Assembly (NCBI GenBank): GCA_006226375.1
Contig: SBHC01000025.1
Location: 62,001-126,000 of the forward strand
Reading direction: 5' to 3'
Source: Deltaproteobacteria bacterium
GTDB lineage: Bacteria > Myxococcota_C > UBA6777
Length of the DNA: 64,000 bases
Shown here: positions 15,281-23,905 of the stretch, one piece after another
How positions within the stretch are numbered: the stretch's first letter is position 1
How the letters are laid out: each line of letters opens with the position of its first letter
Notes under the pieces: model-generated
Databases searched by the model: none
What the model saw: the letters and a program-made list of their open reading frames with translations, nothing else
Told to the model about the DNA's origin: nothing
Position numbers and translations under genes: made by a program

Positions 15281-16441
15281 ATGAAAGAACTGAGGAGAAT
15301 CCCATTGAGCACCCGACACAACCCTCTGCTTTGTATCGTGGTTTTTGTAGGACTACTATGTACCACAATACATACTGCAACTGCGTTTCCGAGCTTCAAG
15401 TTCCCTTCAAGAAAGAACCTCCAATATTGCAATGCAAAGATAAGCTTGCGTTCATGGAAAGGAGACTATCTTCATCGCCCCAACACTCGACAAGGCGTGA
15501 CCACCTACCACACCGGCATTGGGAACCATTGGACAGTGGTTTGCATCGGAAAGAAGGTCGCGTTGCGCTCTTGGAAGGGAGACTATCTTCATCGCCCCAA
15601 CACTCGACAAGGCGTGACCACTTACCACACCGGGATCGGCAATCATTGGACTTTGGTCTACCACGGCAACAAAGTAAGTTTGCGTTCGTGGAAAGGCGAC
15701 TCGTTGCATCGCCCCAACAGCCCCAGAGGTGTTACGACTTACCATTCCGGAGGCGGAAACCTGTGGACCATCATAAAAATTGGGGTCAAGAGTTGTGCAT
15801 CGACTCGTTGTCCAACGCCACGTCGCTGTCACATGGTGGGTGGCCGACCAACATGCTTGTGTCCCAAGTTCATCCATCGGCTATGTCAACGGGGATGTAC
15901 AAGACAAACCAAAGTAACAAACGGCTGTCGAAGCACCTACTGTGCATGTCCGCAGTGGTGTCCCAAAAACAAAACGTTCCCAGCCAACAAAAAGTGTACC
16001 TGCCCCATTGGAACAAGAAAGAGCCAAGCCACACATTGCAACACGTCTTGCCAAAGCCACTGCCAGAGAACACGTCAGACCTGCGAAAGCTCCACGAACT
16101 CATGCATCGAGACGGCATGTGCGACGTTATTGCACGAGTGTCAATCCGACTGCAAAACGAAAACAAGCGGACAAATAAACGCTTGTATAAACAGATGTGA
16201 CCGTACCTACAATCGGGCTTTCCGTAGCCAAGCGAACTACAACTGTCGTCGGCAATGCCAAAACGCTCTTCACTACTGTGCCCAGGGTTGCGTTAGCAAA
16301 AGAAACTCATGTTTGCAAAGAAAGCATCGAGCACAAAAAGACCCAGTTTGCTTTGACCCAGAGAAGCGTAAAAGCTACTGCACGGGAGTAGAGCAAGCTT
16401 GCAAGAAGTCATGCTGCCAAGACGGAAGAATCTGTCGCTAA
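15281..16441 (+). CDS. Secreted protein: three-repeat beta-trefoil plus Cys-rich domain
   Basis: A 386-residue exported protein. The ATG at 15281 is chosen because it places a normal signal peptide (basic start, hydrophobic core, cleavage near TATA) at the N-terminus; no convincing ribosome site is seen for it or for the ATG at 15239. Residues 55-172 are three copies of an exactly 39-residue unit with core LRSWKGDYLHRPN and GVTTYH, ending in NHWTVV. Such threefold repetition of about 40 residues is typical of beta-trefoil folds of the fascin, actin-crosslinking or lectin type. The remaining 200 residues hold about 30 cysteines in CPxxC, CxC and CxxxC groups. Carbohydrate or protein binding outside the cell is inferred. 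Confidence 0.75.
   Translation: MKELRRIPLSTRHNPLLCIVVFVGLLCTTIHTATAFPSFKFPSRKNLQYCNAKISLRSWKGDYLHRPNTRQGVTTYHTGIGNHWTVVCIGKKVALRSWKGDYLHRPNTRQGVTTYHTGIGNHWTLVYHGNKVSLRSWKGDSLHRPNSPRGVTTYHSGGGNLWTIIKIGVKSCASTRCPTPRRCHMVGGRPTCLCPKFIHRLCQRGCTRQTKVTNGCRSTYCACPQWCPKNKTFPANKKCTCPIGTRKSQATHCNTSCQSHCQRTRQTCESSTNSCIETACATLLHECQSDCKTKTSGQINACINRCDRTYNRAFRSQANYNCRRQCQNALHYCAQGCVSKRNSCLQRKHRAQKDPVCFDPEKRKSYCTGVEQACKKSCCQDGRICR
15446..15796 (+). repeat. Triplicated 117-base coding repeat
   Basis: Three in-frame repeats with a strict 117-base period begin near 15446, 15563 and 15680. Copies one and two are identical over 44 consecutive bases (15461-15504 and 15578-15621), which points to a recent duplication or gene conversion. 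Copy three is more diverged but keeps the same length. Confidence 0.8.
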
Positions 16442-16922
16442 CATCTCTGAACTTAGTCATTTGTCCCGCCCCCGCATCCTTAGAACCCAACTCCAAGGTA
16501 TCCAAAGAAAAGACCAAAGCCAATCATAAGAAGTCCCCAAGCGCGATGGTGCTTGTAGAATCGATTGATCCAAGAAAGAGATTGTGGGAAAAGAACCACA
16601 AGCAGCCCGCCAGCTATAAACAATCCCCCACCTAACCCGCTTCACTCCCACGCTCCCAACGAACTCGACGACAATGAACCCATTGGATTCCAAGAATCTG
16701 GAAAGCCGCTCCCACGTTCCAGGAATCTGGAACGCTCTGGCCCACCTTTGGAAAGACACCCCTCCACCAAAGTGAAGCGAACCCTTCAGATCGACTCAAC
16801 TTTTCGAACATCCCCCAAAAACAGAATGTAGGATGCAAAGGAAGGCGACCACACGTTGACCTAGCGAAGACGGGCCGTTCCATTGGTGTTCTTCGCGTTT
16901 CTTTCGACCAGGAGCCTTTGCA
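16442..16922. other. Intergenic region upstream of secreted protein
   Basis: A 481-base gap between two rightward genes. Apart from the paired inverted repeats at 16688-16732, listed separately, I see no gene and no other clear structure. Confidence 0.4.
16688..16732. promoter_or_regulatory. Two-copy operator-like inverted repeats
   Basis: TTCCAAGAATCTGGAA at 16688-16703 and TTCCAGGAATCTGGAA at 16717-16732 differ at one base. Each is a TTCCA-N6-TGGAA inverted repeat, and their starts are 29 bases apart. The geometry (five-base arms, six-base spacer, about three helical turns between copies) is that of the array at 10590-10667, with different arms. They lie about 190 bases upstream of the secreted-protein gene at 16923. 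Confidence 0.55.
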
Positions 16923-17429
16923 ATGAAAGTACAATGGACATCATTTCTCAATAGCTGTTTCGCGACAGTTGCCTTCACGTTATTTCTGAGCACCCCTTTC
17001 TCACCAGTGTCAGCCCAAAAGGGCAAGTCTGCCAAAGCGACAAACCCGATTGTGGGTGTTTACCTCCAAGATCTGACGAAGCGCAAGACGCTAACATTGG
17101 CAAATGTTCCTGCAAGTATCAAAGACAAGGCAACTGTCCTCAAGATGATGACAGCGGTCCGACGCTCCAGACAACAAAAGCTAATTCTCCGAAAGAACGG
17201 ACGGGTCAGAGTTGCCATTCTCCGAAAAGGGAAAAAGGGTGAAGACCATCGCGGAACGGGTCGCTGGGTCAAAAAAGGAAAGAATTTCGTTTTTACGTTC
17301 AAGTGGAAAACAAAAGCAAATCAGAAAGGCCAGCTTGTTTGGACCTGCACTCCCAACGGAAGCAGATTGACCTGTTCGTGGCCGACTTCCAACGGAAAAC
17401 AACGCCAACGCCATTTTCTCAAGAAATAA
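16923..17429 (+). CDS. Small secreted basic beta-rich protein
   Basis: A 168-residue protein. AGGAG lies eight bases before the ATG. A signal peptide of about 31 residues ends at PVSA. The mature part is strongly basic and made of short strand-like segments (NPIVGVYLQDL, KLILRKNGRVRVAIL, GTGRWVKKGKNFVFTFKW, QLVWTCTPNGSRLTCSW), suggesting a lipocalin-like or other small beta-barrel. The alternation of NGRVRVA and GxWxxxGKNFVFTF resembles 'copper resistance NlpE/META-like' barrels, but I cannot name the family. Two cysteines could form a hairpin disulfide. Confidence 0.7.
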   Translation: MKVQWTSFLNSCFATVAFTLFLSTPFSPVSAQKGKSAKATNPIVGVYLQDLTKRKTLTLANVPASIKDKATVLKMMTAVRRSRQQKLILRKNGRVRVAILRKGKKGEDHRGTGRWVKKGKNFVFTFKWKTKANQKGQLVWTCTPNGSRLTCSWPTSNGKQRQRHFLKK

Positions 17430-17471
17430 GAGAGTCCTTCTTTCTTTCAGTTACACTCGGAGTCTAAGAAC

Positions 17472-18458
17472 ATGTCCCAACGACACAATGCCTTGAACCC
17501 TTCCCTCATTGAATCATCTTCACAGAAGAGGTGGAAGCTTCTTCTGTCCGTTGTTTTTTTGTTGGCAATGCTCAGTCTGTTCAACGCAAAAGCCTCTGCA
17601 GGCACTCTAGCGTACCAGGGAGACCTATTTCGGAATGGAGGGTACTGTAAGGTATATGTGGCAACAGGCTCAGAGCGATACAGTTCCTCCAGTCGAAGAT
17701 GTCCGTCAGGCTACAAGAAATTAATCGATCAGGGTCTGACATGGATTTGTGAAGCTTGCCCACCTGGAAGCTATTCTTCAGGTGGAACAACAGGAGTTTG
17801 CCAACTTTGCCCCTCCGGGAAGTACACTCCATACAGGGGAGCCTCTTACTGCATGAGCTGCCCTTCTGGAACAGTCGCGAGTCATACCGGAAATTCCTCT
17901 TGCGGTCGATGCCAGGTCAATCGAGTTCCAAACCCATGGAAAACAAGCTGTGTAAGCTGCGGGGCGAACAAGTATGCATCCAAGAGCCAAACCTCATGCT
18001 TGCAAGCCGTATGGTACCAGCGTCCGACCTATTGGTATGCACAATTTTCAGATCCTTTTGTTCCCAAAACGTTTTACTTCCGCCACCGCTCAAACACGAG
18101 TCAGTATGTGAGCTTGAATTCAAGTGGAATGGTGGTTTCAGGCTCACGTGTACTTTTCGGTGCAGTCAAAAGCTCCTATGGTTTTAAGATCAAAATCATG
18201 AGCGGAAGATACGCAGGAAAATATCTTTACTTTGATGGCTCACGATTAAGGGCCAGCACTCAAGGAAGTCAATTTACATTGGAACCATCGATCTTTCGGG
18301 TGGACCTACGGAAAGATATGGAGTTCAATTGGAGGGTCCATACAGGCTCCTCAAAACGACAGTACTTCCGCTTTGGCTCACAGACAGGTGCTGCGCTCAC
18401 AGCAACTCCCAATATCAACATCTACGAATCACTCTTCACAATCATCGTTGAAAGTTAA
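17472..18458 (+). CDS. Secreted protein with ephrin-receptor-like Cys modules and C-terminal beta-trefoil-like domain
   Basis: A 328-residue protein starting 42 bases after its neighbour's stop, with GGAG nine bases upstream, so the two may be co-transcribed. The signal peptide spans residues 20-43. Residues 93-177 hold four Cys-rich units of the form CPPGSYSS, CQLCPSGKYTP and CMSCPSGTVAS, the GCC2/GCC3 or ephrin-receptor-like pattern best known from eukaryotic surface proteins. The C-terminal 140 residues (KTFYFRHRSNTSQYVSLNSS, GKYLYFDGSRLRAS) look like a beta-trefoil, echoing the protein at 15281. An adhesive or glycan-binding role is inferred. Confidence 0.75.
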   Translation: MSQRHNALNPSLIESSSQKRWKLLLSVVFLLAMLSLFNAKASAGTLAYQGDLFRNGGYCKVYVATGSERYSSSSRRCPSGYKKLIDQGLTWICEACPPGSYSSGGTTGVCQLCPSGKYTPYRGASYCMSCPSGTVASHTGNSSCGRCQVNRVPNPWKTSCVSCGANKYASKSQTSCLQAVWYQRPTYWYAQFSDPFVPKTFYFRHRSNTSQYVSLNSSGMVVSGSRVLFGAVKSSYGFKIKIMSGRYAGKYLYFDGSRLRASTQGSQFTLEPSIFRVDLRKDMEFNWRVHTGSSKRQYFRFGSQTGAALTATPNINIYESLFTIIVES

Positions 18459-18804
18459 GCAAGAACAGAGGGCTCCTCTTGCCGAGACCCTAAAGTTCAC
18501 GCAATGATCCATACAAAAGCAAGATTCGGGGTGGATGGAGTGAACCTTCAAGATCCAGAGAACGCATTGTTTCCTCGACACTATAGGATGGAAGGTCCAC
18601 TTCAATGGTGTTCATTCGTTGTACTCCAATTTCAGAGAGAGAAAAGAATTGTTCGTTCACAAGCATCGCCCCAAACGAACATTTCCGCAAGCCATACCTT
18701 CAAGAATCAAACAAGCAAGTGAGCTGAATATCCGAGCCTTGCAACAAAAACATAGCAGAGGGAAGAGAATGCAGGCCTTGAAAAAGCTGAGGTTGTTCAA
18801 AGCG
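18459..18804. other. Convergent intergenic region, possible terminator hairpin
   Basis: A 346-base gap between convergent genes. GCAAGA at 18459-18464 can pair with TCTTGC at 18477-18482 immediately after the upstream stop; without a T-run it is at best a weak terminator. Short open frames on both strands overlap each other and lack ribosome sites, so I call no gene. Confidence 0.35.
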
Positions 18805-19671
18805 TCACATGGAGGGCTTCGCTTTCGCATCAAGCTTCCGAAAAAGTAGGGTTGCAAGAGAAGAGGTGAGAAGGATAAAGAGCGCGTACATCAACGGCAA
18901 CCAAAGCATCGTTTGATGCTTAGACTCAGGAAATGACAATACGATCAGCGCGATGGCGAGAGGGCTGTTTTGAATACCCGTCTCCAGAGAGACAGCTCTT
19001 CGCGACGAGACATCAAGCCCCACAAGAGCGGCGACCCAATACCCTAAGACCATCCCAATCACTCCCAGACCAATGCAGCTCATATACATCGAGAGAGAAG
19101 CATCCAAAAGCAGCTGATAGTTCTTAGCAAGACCACTCCCGATTAACAGCACCAACACTCCGATACCAGAGAGGCTTCCGATCTTTTCGACAACCTTGGC
19201 GACCGATTCACTCCGCCTACGAATTTCAACACCGACCAACACCGGGATTAAGAGCAACACAAGGGTAATCGCGATGTTCTTATAGGGAACTGTGATACTT
19301 GTGGTCGTGGTATACAGCCACAAAACAAACGGCATCATCCCCACGGCCATAAGCGTTGAAGCCACTGTCATAGAGACAGAGAGTGCCAGGTTGGCCCGAG
19401 AATAATAGGTAAACATATTCGAGGTTGTGCCCCCAGGAGTACAACCAACAATAAGAAGGCTTAAGGCAATAGGCTCCGGCAATCCGAAGAGTCGAGCAAG
19501 TCCGAAAGCCACAACAGGCATCCAACCGAACTGCGAAAACAGACCGATCAATAGCCCTCGCGGCTTCTTGAGAACCTCCTTAAAGCTTTCTAACTTAAGA
19601 GTTGCTCCCATTCCCGTCATAAGTACAAGCACAAGAACACCGAGTAACGCTTTTTCCCAACCAGCAAGCAT
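18805..19671 (-). CDS. Bile acid:sodium symporter (BASS) family transporter
   Basis: A 288-residue inner-membrane protein. The start at 19671 has AGGAGG five bases upstream; the open frame extends 36 codons further without one. Nine or ten hydrophobic segments are visible. The first inverted repeat carries the crossover motif GCTPGGTTSNMFTYYSRANLALS and the second ETGIQNSPLAIAL, both diagnostic of the family, whose members use a sodium gradient to import bile acids, pantoate, pyruvate or other organic anions. The substrate cannot be predicted. It is monocistronic. Confidence 0.9.
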   Translation of the reverse strand: MLAGWEKALLGVLVLVLMTGMGATLKLESFKEVLKKPRGLLIGLFSQFGWMPVVAFGLARLFGLPEPIALSLLIVGCTPGGTTSNMFTYYSRANLALSVSMTVASTLMAVGMMPFVLWLYTTTTSITVPYKNIAITLVLLLIPVLVGVEIRRRSESVAKVVEKIGSLSGIGVLVLLIGSGLAKNYQLLLDASLSMYMSCIGLGVIGMVLGYWVAALVGLDVSSRRAVSLETGIQNSPLAIALIVLSFPESKHQTMLWLPLMYALFILLTSSLATLLFRKLDAKAKPSM

Positions 19672-19795
19672 CACAACCTCCTTCGCGCCCAAACGGCTTA
19701 AGTTGGAAGAAGAACCGTATCTAACCTGAAAGCTCGATAGGAGTGACCTCTCCAGAAATGTGGCAGAAACAACCCACAATCAACACAAACAACGG

Positions 19796-20287
19796 TCACT
19801 TCTTCGATGGAGCAGGGACCCGGTACCAGGTTTGTGTACGATAGAACACCCAAACATAGCCTCGAACCTTCAGTTCCTTACCGCTCTTCGCAACCCAGAT
19901 CTTGCACGTGTAGACCTTACCTTCATCAGGATCAAGGATCTTTCCTCCGCTCCAGACTCCCTTCCCTTTCTCCTCCAAGTTCCACACGAAAAGCATCCCA
20001 CGGATGGGTCGGTTTTTGCGCCAACCTTTGCAATGATTGCATTTCGGATTGGGGTCCTCTCCTTTCTTGATGAACAGCTTGACAATCTTTGCGTATAGCT
20101 TTCCTTTCTGTTTCCAGACCCGAACAATAGCTTCAGGCTTTTTGGTTTTGTCATGGATCATCTTCCAATACCCCACTGGAGATGGGGACGAACTTCGTTT
20201 GGCATAGCTATCTGTAGCGACAAAGCTCTGCACCAAAGAGAGAGTGAGACACAGTAGAACAGCACGCAAACGTAGGACCTTACACAT
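19796..20287 (-). CDS. Secreted DUF2147 family protein
   Basis: A 163-residue protein starting at ATG 20287 after AGGAGG with a five-base gap. A signal peptide covers residues 1-29 (ends near SYA). The mature protein shows the whole DUF2147 signature: GYWKMIHDKTKKPEAIVRVW, KLYAKIVKLF, the CNHCKG pair, PIRGMLFVW, WSGGKILDPDEGKVYTCKIW and RTQTWYRV. This family forms a small calycin-type beta-barrel in the periplasm. Its molecular job is not established. Confidence 0.85.
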   Translation of the reverse strand: MCKVLRLRAVLLCLTLSLVQSFVATDSYAKRSSSPSPVGYWKMIHDKTKKPEAIVRVWKQKGKLYAKIVKLFIKKGEDPNPKCNHCKGWRKNRPIRGMLFVWNLEEKGKGVWSGGKILDPDEGKVYTCKIWVAKSGKELKVRGYVWVFYRTQTWYRVPAPSKK

Positions 20288-20331
20288 AGGAGCCTCCTTC
20301 GAGTTCAAAGTGGAACTCAATACGTTGTGGG

Positions 20332-21753
20332 TTAGAAAATGTGATTCACATCAATGTAGACACCGACATTGTCATCCAAGGGAGAGTAGGAAAAGTCAGC
20401 GCGAATGATGAACGTTTCACCCCACTGAATCCGAAGCCCTCCACCTGCACCGTACTTTAAGATTGCACCGTTCCCATCGAGTTGTTGGTAGAGAGACTCC
20501 GAAGCCAAAGAAGCATCACTCCACACTCGACCAGCATCAAAGAAACCAGTAATGCCAATGTTGAAGCGCTCCCCAGCGATAGAGAAGCCAACAATCTTGG
20601 AGCGCAGTTCAAGGTTTCCGATCAGCTTGATTTTCCCATGGTGACGATGAAGAGGAACGCCGCGAACAGCATATCCTCCACCAGGACCATCTTTGGGAAA
20701 GAAGCCTCCATACCGGGCTTGTTCATAAAACGGTACATTGCCAAACAACACATCAGCCATCAGACGAGCTGCAAACACGAGATACTCTTTCCAAAGCGGG
20801 ACATAAAACCGAGCGGTGGCGTTCACTCCGCCAAAGTACAAACGTTCTGCAATGCCGGGAGATCCGCGAAATGAAACCTCATGAAACATCCCAGAGCTTG
20901 GCGCATATTCATGATTCCGACTGTCATAAATCAGACCCACTTCAAACAACCAAAGAGGATGAGATGTCACACCAAGCAAGGTAGCTTGTAAAAACTGCCC
21001 CTTCTCACTCGCTTCCTTACGCTGCTCTAGTTCGCTCTCCAAAACACTTCCCTGGTATACGTTGATCCAGTTGTACACAAAGGTAGTACCAAGGAACAAT
21101 TGCAACTTGTGCTGCCCTTGACGAAGCAAATCAAGGCGGGCATTCAACGAAGCGTTGGGGTAAATCCGATCGTACTGATAAGTTTGTGGGTTGGCTTTCA
21201 CCTTCTCCTGCTCAAAAGATGAAGCTGCACCAAACCCGTAGTATCCGGCGTTAGAGTATCGTGCAAACCCCACTTTTCCGGTCAATCGCAAACGTTGGTT
21301 GGCGAGACCGGGAAAATCCATGATGAGGTAATCGTCATGAAAAGGAAGTGTCACTTGCCCCTTATCGTCGACCTTGAGGGTCATAAAGATCAAAGCTTCC
21401 AAGCGCCATCGATACGGCGAGAACTTTGGATGAAACTTCGCCAGCGTTCCGACCAAGCCAAACCCAAACCCAGTGTCGGAGTCATACGCAATCGCTGGCA
21501 AGATCCCCCACTCCACACGATGGGGATCTGGCTTCTTGTTGACGTTCCCTGCTTTGGTTTGTGTTGCAGCCTTGCTTGGCGTTGTCCTTTCTCCAGGCAG
21601 TCGATTCTTTGTTTGGGACGAAGACTCCGCTTGTTTTGACGATTGAGGCTTGCCTTCGGCCCAACCAAGGCTAGGACTCAGGCATGTTACAAACCACACA
21701 ACCCCAAGCCAACAAGAGAGAAGCGTTGTAGAAAAACGAAGGGAGCGTAGCAT
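20332..21753 (-). CDS. Omp85/BamA-superfamily outer-membrane barrel protein
   Basis: A 473-residue protein with GGAGG seven bases before the ATG. A signal peptide (ends near WAEG) is followed by a Ser/Thr/Lys/Gln-rich segment (residues 33-75) and then directly by a beta-barrel: alternating aromatic strands, a VRGVP motif (about 370) matching the conserved lid-loop VRG of the superfamily, and a strand-ending Phe at the C-terminus (DVNHIF). I see no room for POTRA domains, so this is a barrel-only member, like the 'bacterial surface antigen' proteins that sit downstream of dedicated pathways. It ends 44 bases upstream of the DUF2147 start, so co-transcription is possible. Confidence 0.8.
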   Translation of the reverse strand: MLRSLRFSTTLLSCWLGVVWFVTCLSPSLGWAEGKPQSSKQAESSSQTKNRLPGERTTPSKAATQTKAGNVNKKPDPHRVEWGILPAIAYDSDTGFGFGLVGTLAKFHPKFSPYRWRLEALIFMTLKVDDKGQVTLPFHDDYLIMDFPGLANQRLRLTGKVGFARYSNAGYYGFGAASSFEQEKVKANPQTYQYDRIYPNASLNARLDLLRQGQHKLQLFLGTTFVYNWINVYQGSVLESELEQRKEASEKGQFLQATLLGVTSHPLWLFEVGLIYDSRNHEYAPSSGMFHEVSFRGSPGIAERLYFGGVNATARFYVPLWKEYLVFAARLMADVLFGNVPFYEQARYGGFFPKDGPGGGYAVRGVPLHRHHGKIKLIGNLELRSKIVGFSIAGERFNIGITGFFDAGRVWSDASLASESLYQQLDGNGAILKYGAGGGLRIQWGETFIIRADFSYSPLDDNVGVYIDVNHIF

Positions 21754-21863
21754 AAGACACCTCCAGTGCTTCGCATAGGTTCATGCTGTTGCACTTTGGT
21801 GGAAAAGCAATGAAAATGCCACATCGAAGCGAACCCACAACCAACCGTTCCATTTAGAGATTT

Positions 21864-21904
21864 AGAGAAACAGGACTGGGGATTGTATCTTCAGAGAAAC
21901 AGGA
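21864..21904. repeat. Direct repeat pair upstream of the barrel gene
   Basis: The 12-mer AGAGAAACAGGA occurs at 21864-21875 and again at 21893-21904, a 29-base period, with TTTAGAGA also duplicated next to the first copy. The pair lies 110-150 bases upstream of the leftward Omp85-type gene, a fitting place for an activator site, and just beyond the stop of the lipoprotein at 21951. Confidence 0.45.
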
Positions 21905-21950
21905 GCAAGGGGGGAATCGTACCTGGAGGGAAACACTTGCTTTGGTCCTT

Positions 21951-22616
21951 CTAGGGAGAGAGCGGCCCTGGTCGGACAACTCCCTTGAATTTGGACCACG
22001 TACCCACACTCTCATTGATCTTCGGAGGATTGTTCTTGCAGCCTTCGATAGAGATCACAGTGTTAAGAAAGTCGGCTTCGAAGTGGCTATCGGAAAACCG
22101 GGAGCCAGAGATGAGCAACAGCGAGGTTTGCTTGCAGCCTTCCAATGAAGGGGAAGCCCCTGGTTCTTCTCCGAGGTCCATCGTGAGCTTGACCACGATG
22201 GAGAATTGATCGCCCGTCCCTGAAATACTGGTCATTCCTTTGTGTTCGCCTTGAAGCGGGAGAACAGCGTTTGGATAAGCTTGTGTCTCTCTCCTGATGG
22301 AAAACTCAACTTGATTGTTCGCCAGTTGTTCGGAGATCGTGAGCGCTGTCGCAGGAATCTGAATCTCCTTCGACTCTTCCAATGTGTTCAAATACGCAGT
22401 GACACGTCCTTCCAGATAATAGCTTCCAACGATTGTGGGGGGGGTGGCTCCTTTGTGTACCTGGGCTCCACTTTGGGAGATGGCTTGCGTCAAAAGAGAG
22501 TTGTCGAAAAAGCTTGGTGTTTCGCCGGTCCCTCCTCCACAACCCAGTTGCCATCCAGACATAGCCAACAATGCCGCCAACAGCGCTACCATGGTCTTCT
22601 TTGTGATGTTCTTCAT
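21951..22616 (-). CDS. Hypothetical lipoprotein
   Basis: A 221-residue protein with AGAGGTG before the ATG. The signal ends in GWQLGC (Cys26), followed by GGGTGE. The mature protein is predicted to be beta-rich (TIVGSYYLEGRVTAYL, NQVEFSIRRET, FSIVVKLTMDLG) with two cysteines, each in a xxGCKxx context, that probably pair. No family is recognised. Confidence 0.7.
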   Translation of the reverse strand: MKNITKKTMVALLAALLAMSGWQLGCGGGTGETPSFFDNSLLTQAISQSGAQVHKGATPPTIVGSYYLEGRVTAYLNTLEESKEIQIPATALTISEQLANNQVEFSIRRETQAYPNAVLPLQGEHKGMTSISGTGDQFSIVVKLTMDLGEEPGASPSLEGCKQTSLLLISGSRFSDSHFEADFLNTVISIEGCKNNPPKINESVGTWSKFKGVVRPGPLSP

Positions 22617-23092
22617 GACTCACCTCTTTCTGTTTGTACCGAGTACAGGTGGAACGAAGAGCGGTAGGAAGGTCAACATTGCTAAGCCTCCCACCTCCAG
22701 CAATCACTTCTCTTGTTGCTCAACAGATGTGATTGTGCTGCCCTAACCTTTTGACAGGGACTTCCACTTTCGGAAAGCTTCCCACAACCGAACAAATAGC
22801 AGCTATCGTGCCACACAAAAGACAACCACAAGCCCAGGCAAACTTCTCTTCAAAAAACAAGCAAATAAGCTCGCATCCAACGCAACTTCAACAGAAGAGG
22901 ATGTACCTGATGAGGAACAACATAGCTTCTCCTGTTTTCTTGGAGGAACGTTGTTAAGGACTAACTATTAAACTTGGGTGAACAAAGAATGGATAACGTG
23001 GAGTTAACTCGTAGAAAGGCTCACATGGACAGAGCGGGAGATGGAGCGTTCATGCTCCCCAAAGGAAGAGGCCACAGTGTTCTATGTATGAC
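22617..23092. other. Intergenic region, nothing recognised
   Basis: A 476-base gap between two leftward genes. A single TTCC-N6-GGAA inverted repeat near 22763 is compatible with chance. No convincing gene, RNA or repeat is seen. Confidence 0.35.
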
Positions 23093-23803
23093 TTAAGACT
23101 GAGGACAGAACAACTTGGATACACCTTGCGATTGGCAGGCTCCATCCAAACACAAATGACTTTCGCACTCGGTCGTTTGAGAGCAGCTTTCTCCCACTTG
23201 TTTGGCTTCCGTACAACGCAGGGTTTTGGAGTCGCATACAAGACGTGGGATACGGGTAGGGTCGCATGCGACAGAGCTTTTGGGGTCGCAGGTGTCACCC
23301 TGTCCTGGGTAGTGCTGGCTTGCTTCTTTGCAAGTTAATCCATCCATATCGCAAAACAAACCAGGCTTACAACCGCTCCAGGGACTCATGCTTAAGACGG
23401 AGCGCGAGCAGGAGCCCCCCCTCTCTAACGTTCCAGTCCAAGCTCCACTGCATTGGTACAACAAGGTACCAAGGTTGGCATCGCACGAGGCGGACTGAAT
23501 TCGTTGGATGCAGTCGTATCCAAGTCCTGGGTTGTACACATAGGTAGACTTTTTGAGCATACCTTCTTGGGTTAATGCTCGAACCCATCGTTCTTGTCGG
23601 AGAATACACTCCGCCTTGTTGGCTCCGTATGTGTATTGCACTTGATACGCAACCTCTTTGGGGCAGCACCGATCGTAAATCATTTCGCAGATGGCAACGG
23701 TAAACTTGCTCTCAAACAAATCTTCCGAAATACTCCCTCCGCAGGAAGCGACAGTCCCCATGCAACAAGCACACAGCGCAGCAACGATAGCCAACCGTTT
23801 CAT
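23093..23803 (-). CDS. Cys-rich lipoprotein, tandem paralogue A
   Basis: A 236-residue lipoprotein (lipobox VASC, Cys21; GAGGAGG before the ATG). The N-terminal domain begins with SEDLFESKFTVAICEMIYDRCC and continues with an AECILRQERWVRAL helix. The C-terminal half has Dickkopf-like Cys units (GGSC, SGCKPGLFC, GDTCDP, GESCSQTTECESHLC). The same order of motifs, with about a third of positions kept by eye, is found in the next gene leftward-transcribed at 23906-24685, so the pair arose by tandem duplication. Function unknown. Confidence 0.8.
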   Translation of the reverse strand: MKRLAIVAALCACCMGTVASCGGSISEDLFESKFTVAICEMIYDRCCPKEVAYQVQYTYGANKAECILRQERWVRALTQEGMLKKSTYVYNPGLGYDCIQRIQSASCDANLGTLLYQCSGAWTGTLERGGSCSRSVLSMSPWSGCKPGLFCDMDGLTCKEASQHYPGQGDTCDPKSSVACDPTRIPRLVCDSKTLRCTEAKQVGESCSQTTECESHLCLDGACQSQGVSKLFCPQS

Positions 23804-23905
23804 GATGAACTCCTCCTCGTTGTGTCCCTCAAGATAGAAGAAGCTTCATACCATCTCATTTGGTGGATAGCATGAAGCTACTTTCGAGGGGCCAGGTTTC
23901 AGACA

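Noticed and set aside
22733-22957. A 74-codon frame in the 22617-23092 gap
   Set aside because: It starts without a ribosome site and is Gln/Ser/Lys-rich with no predicted structure.
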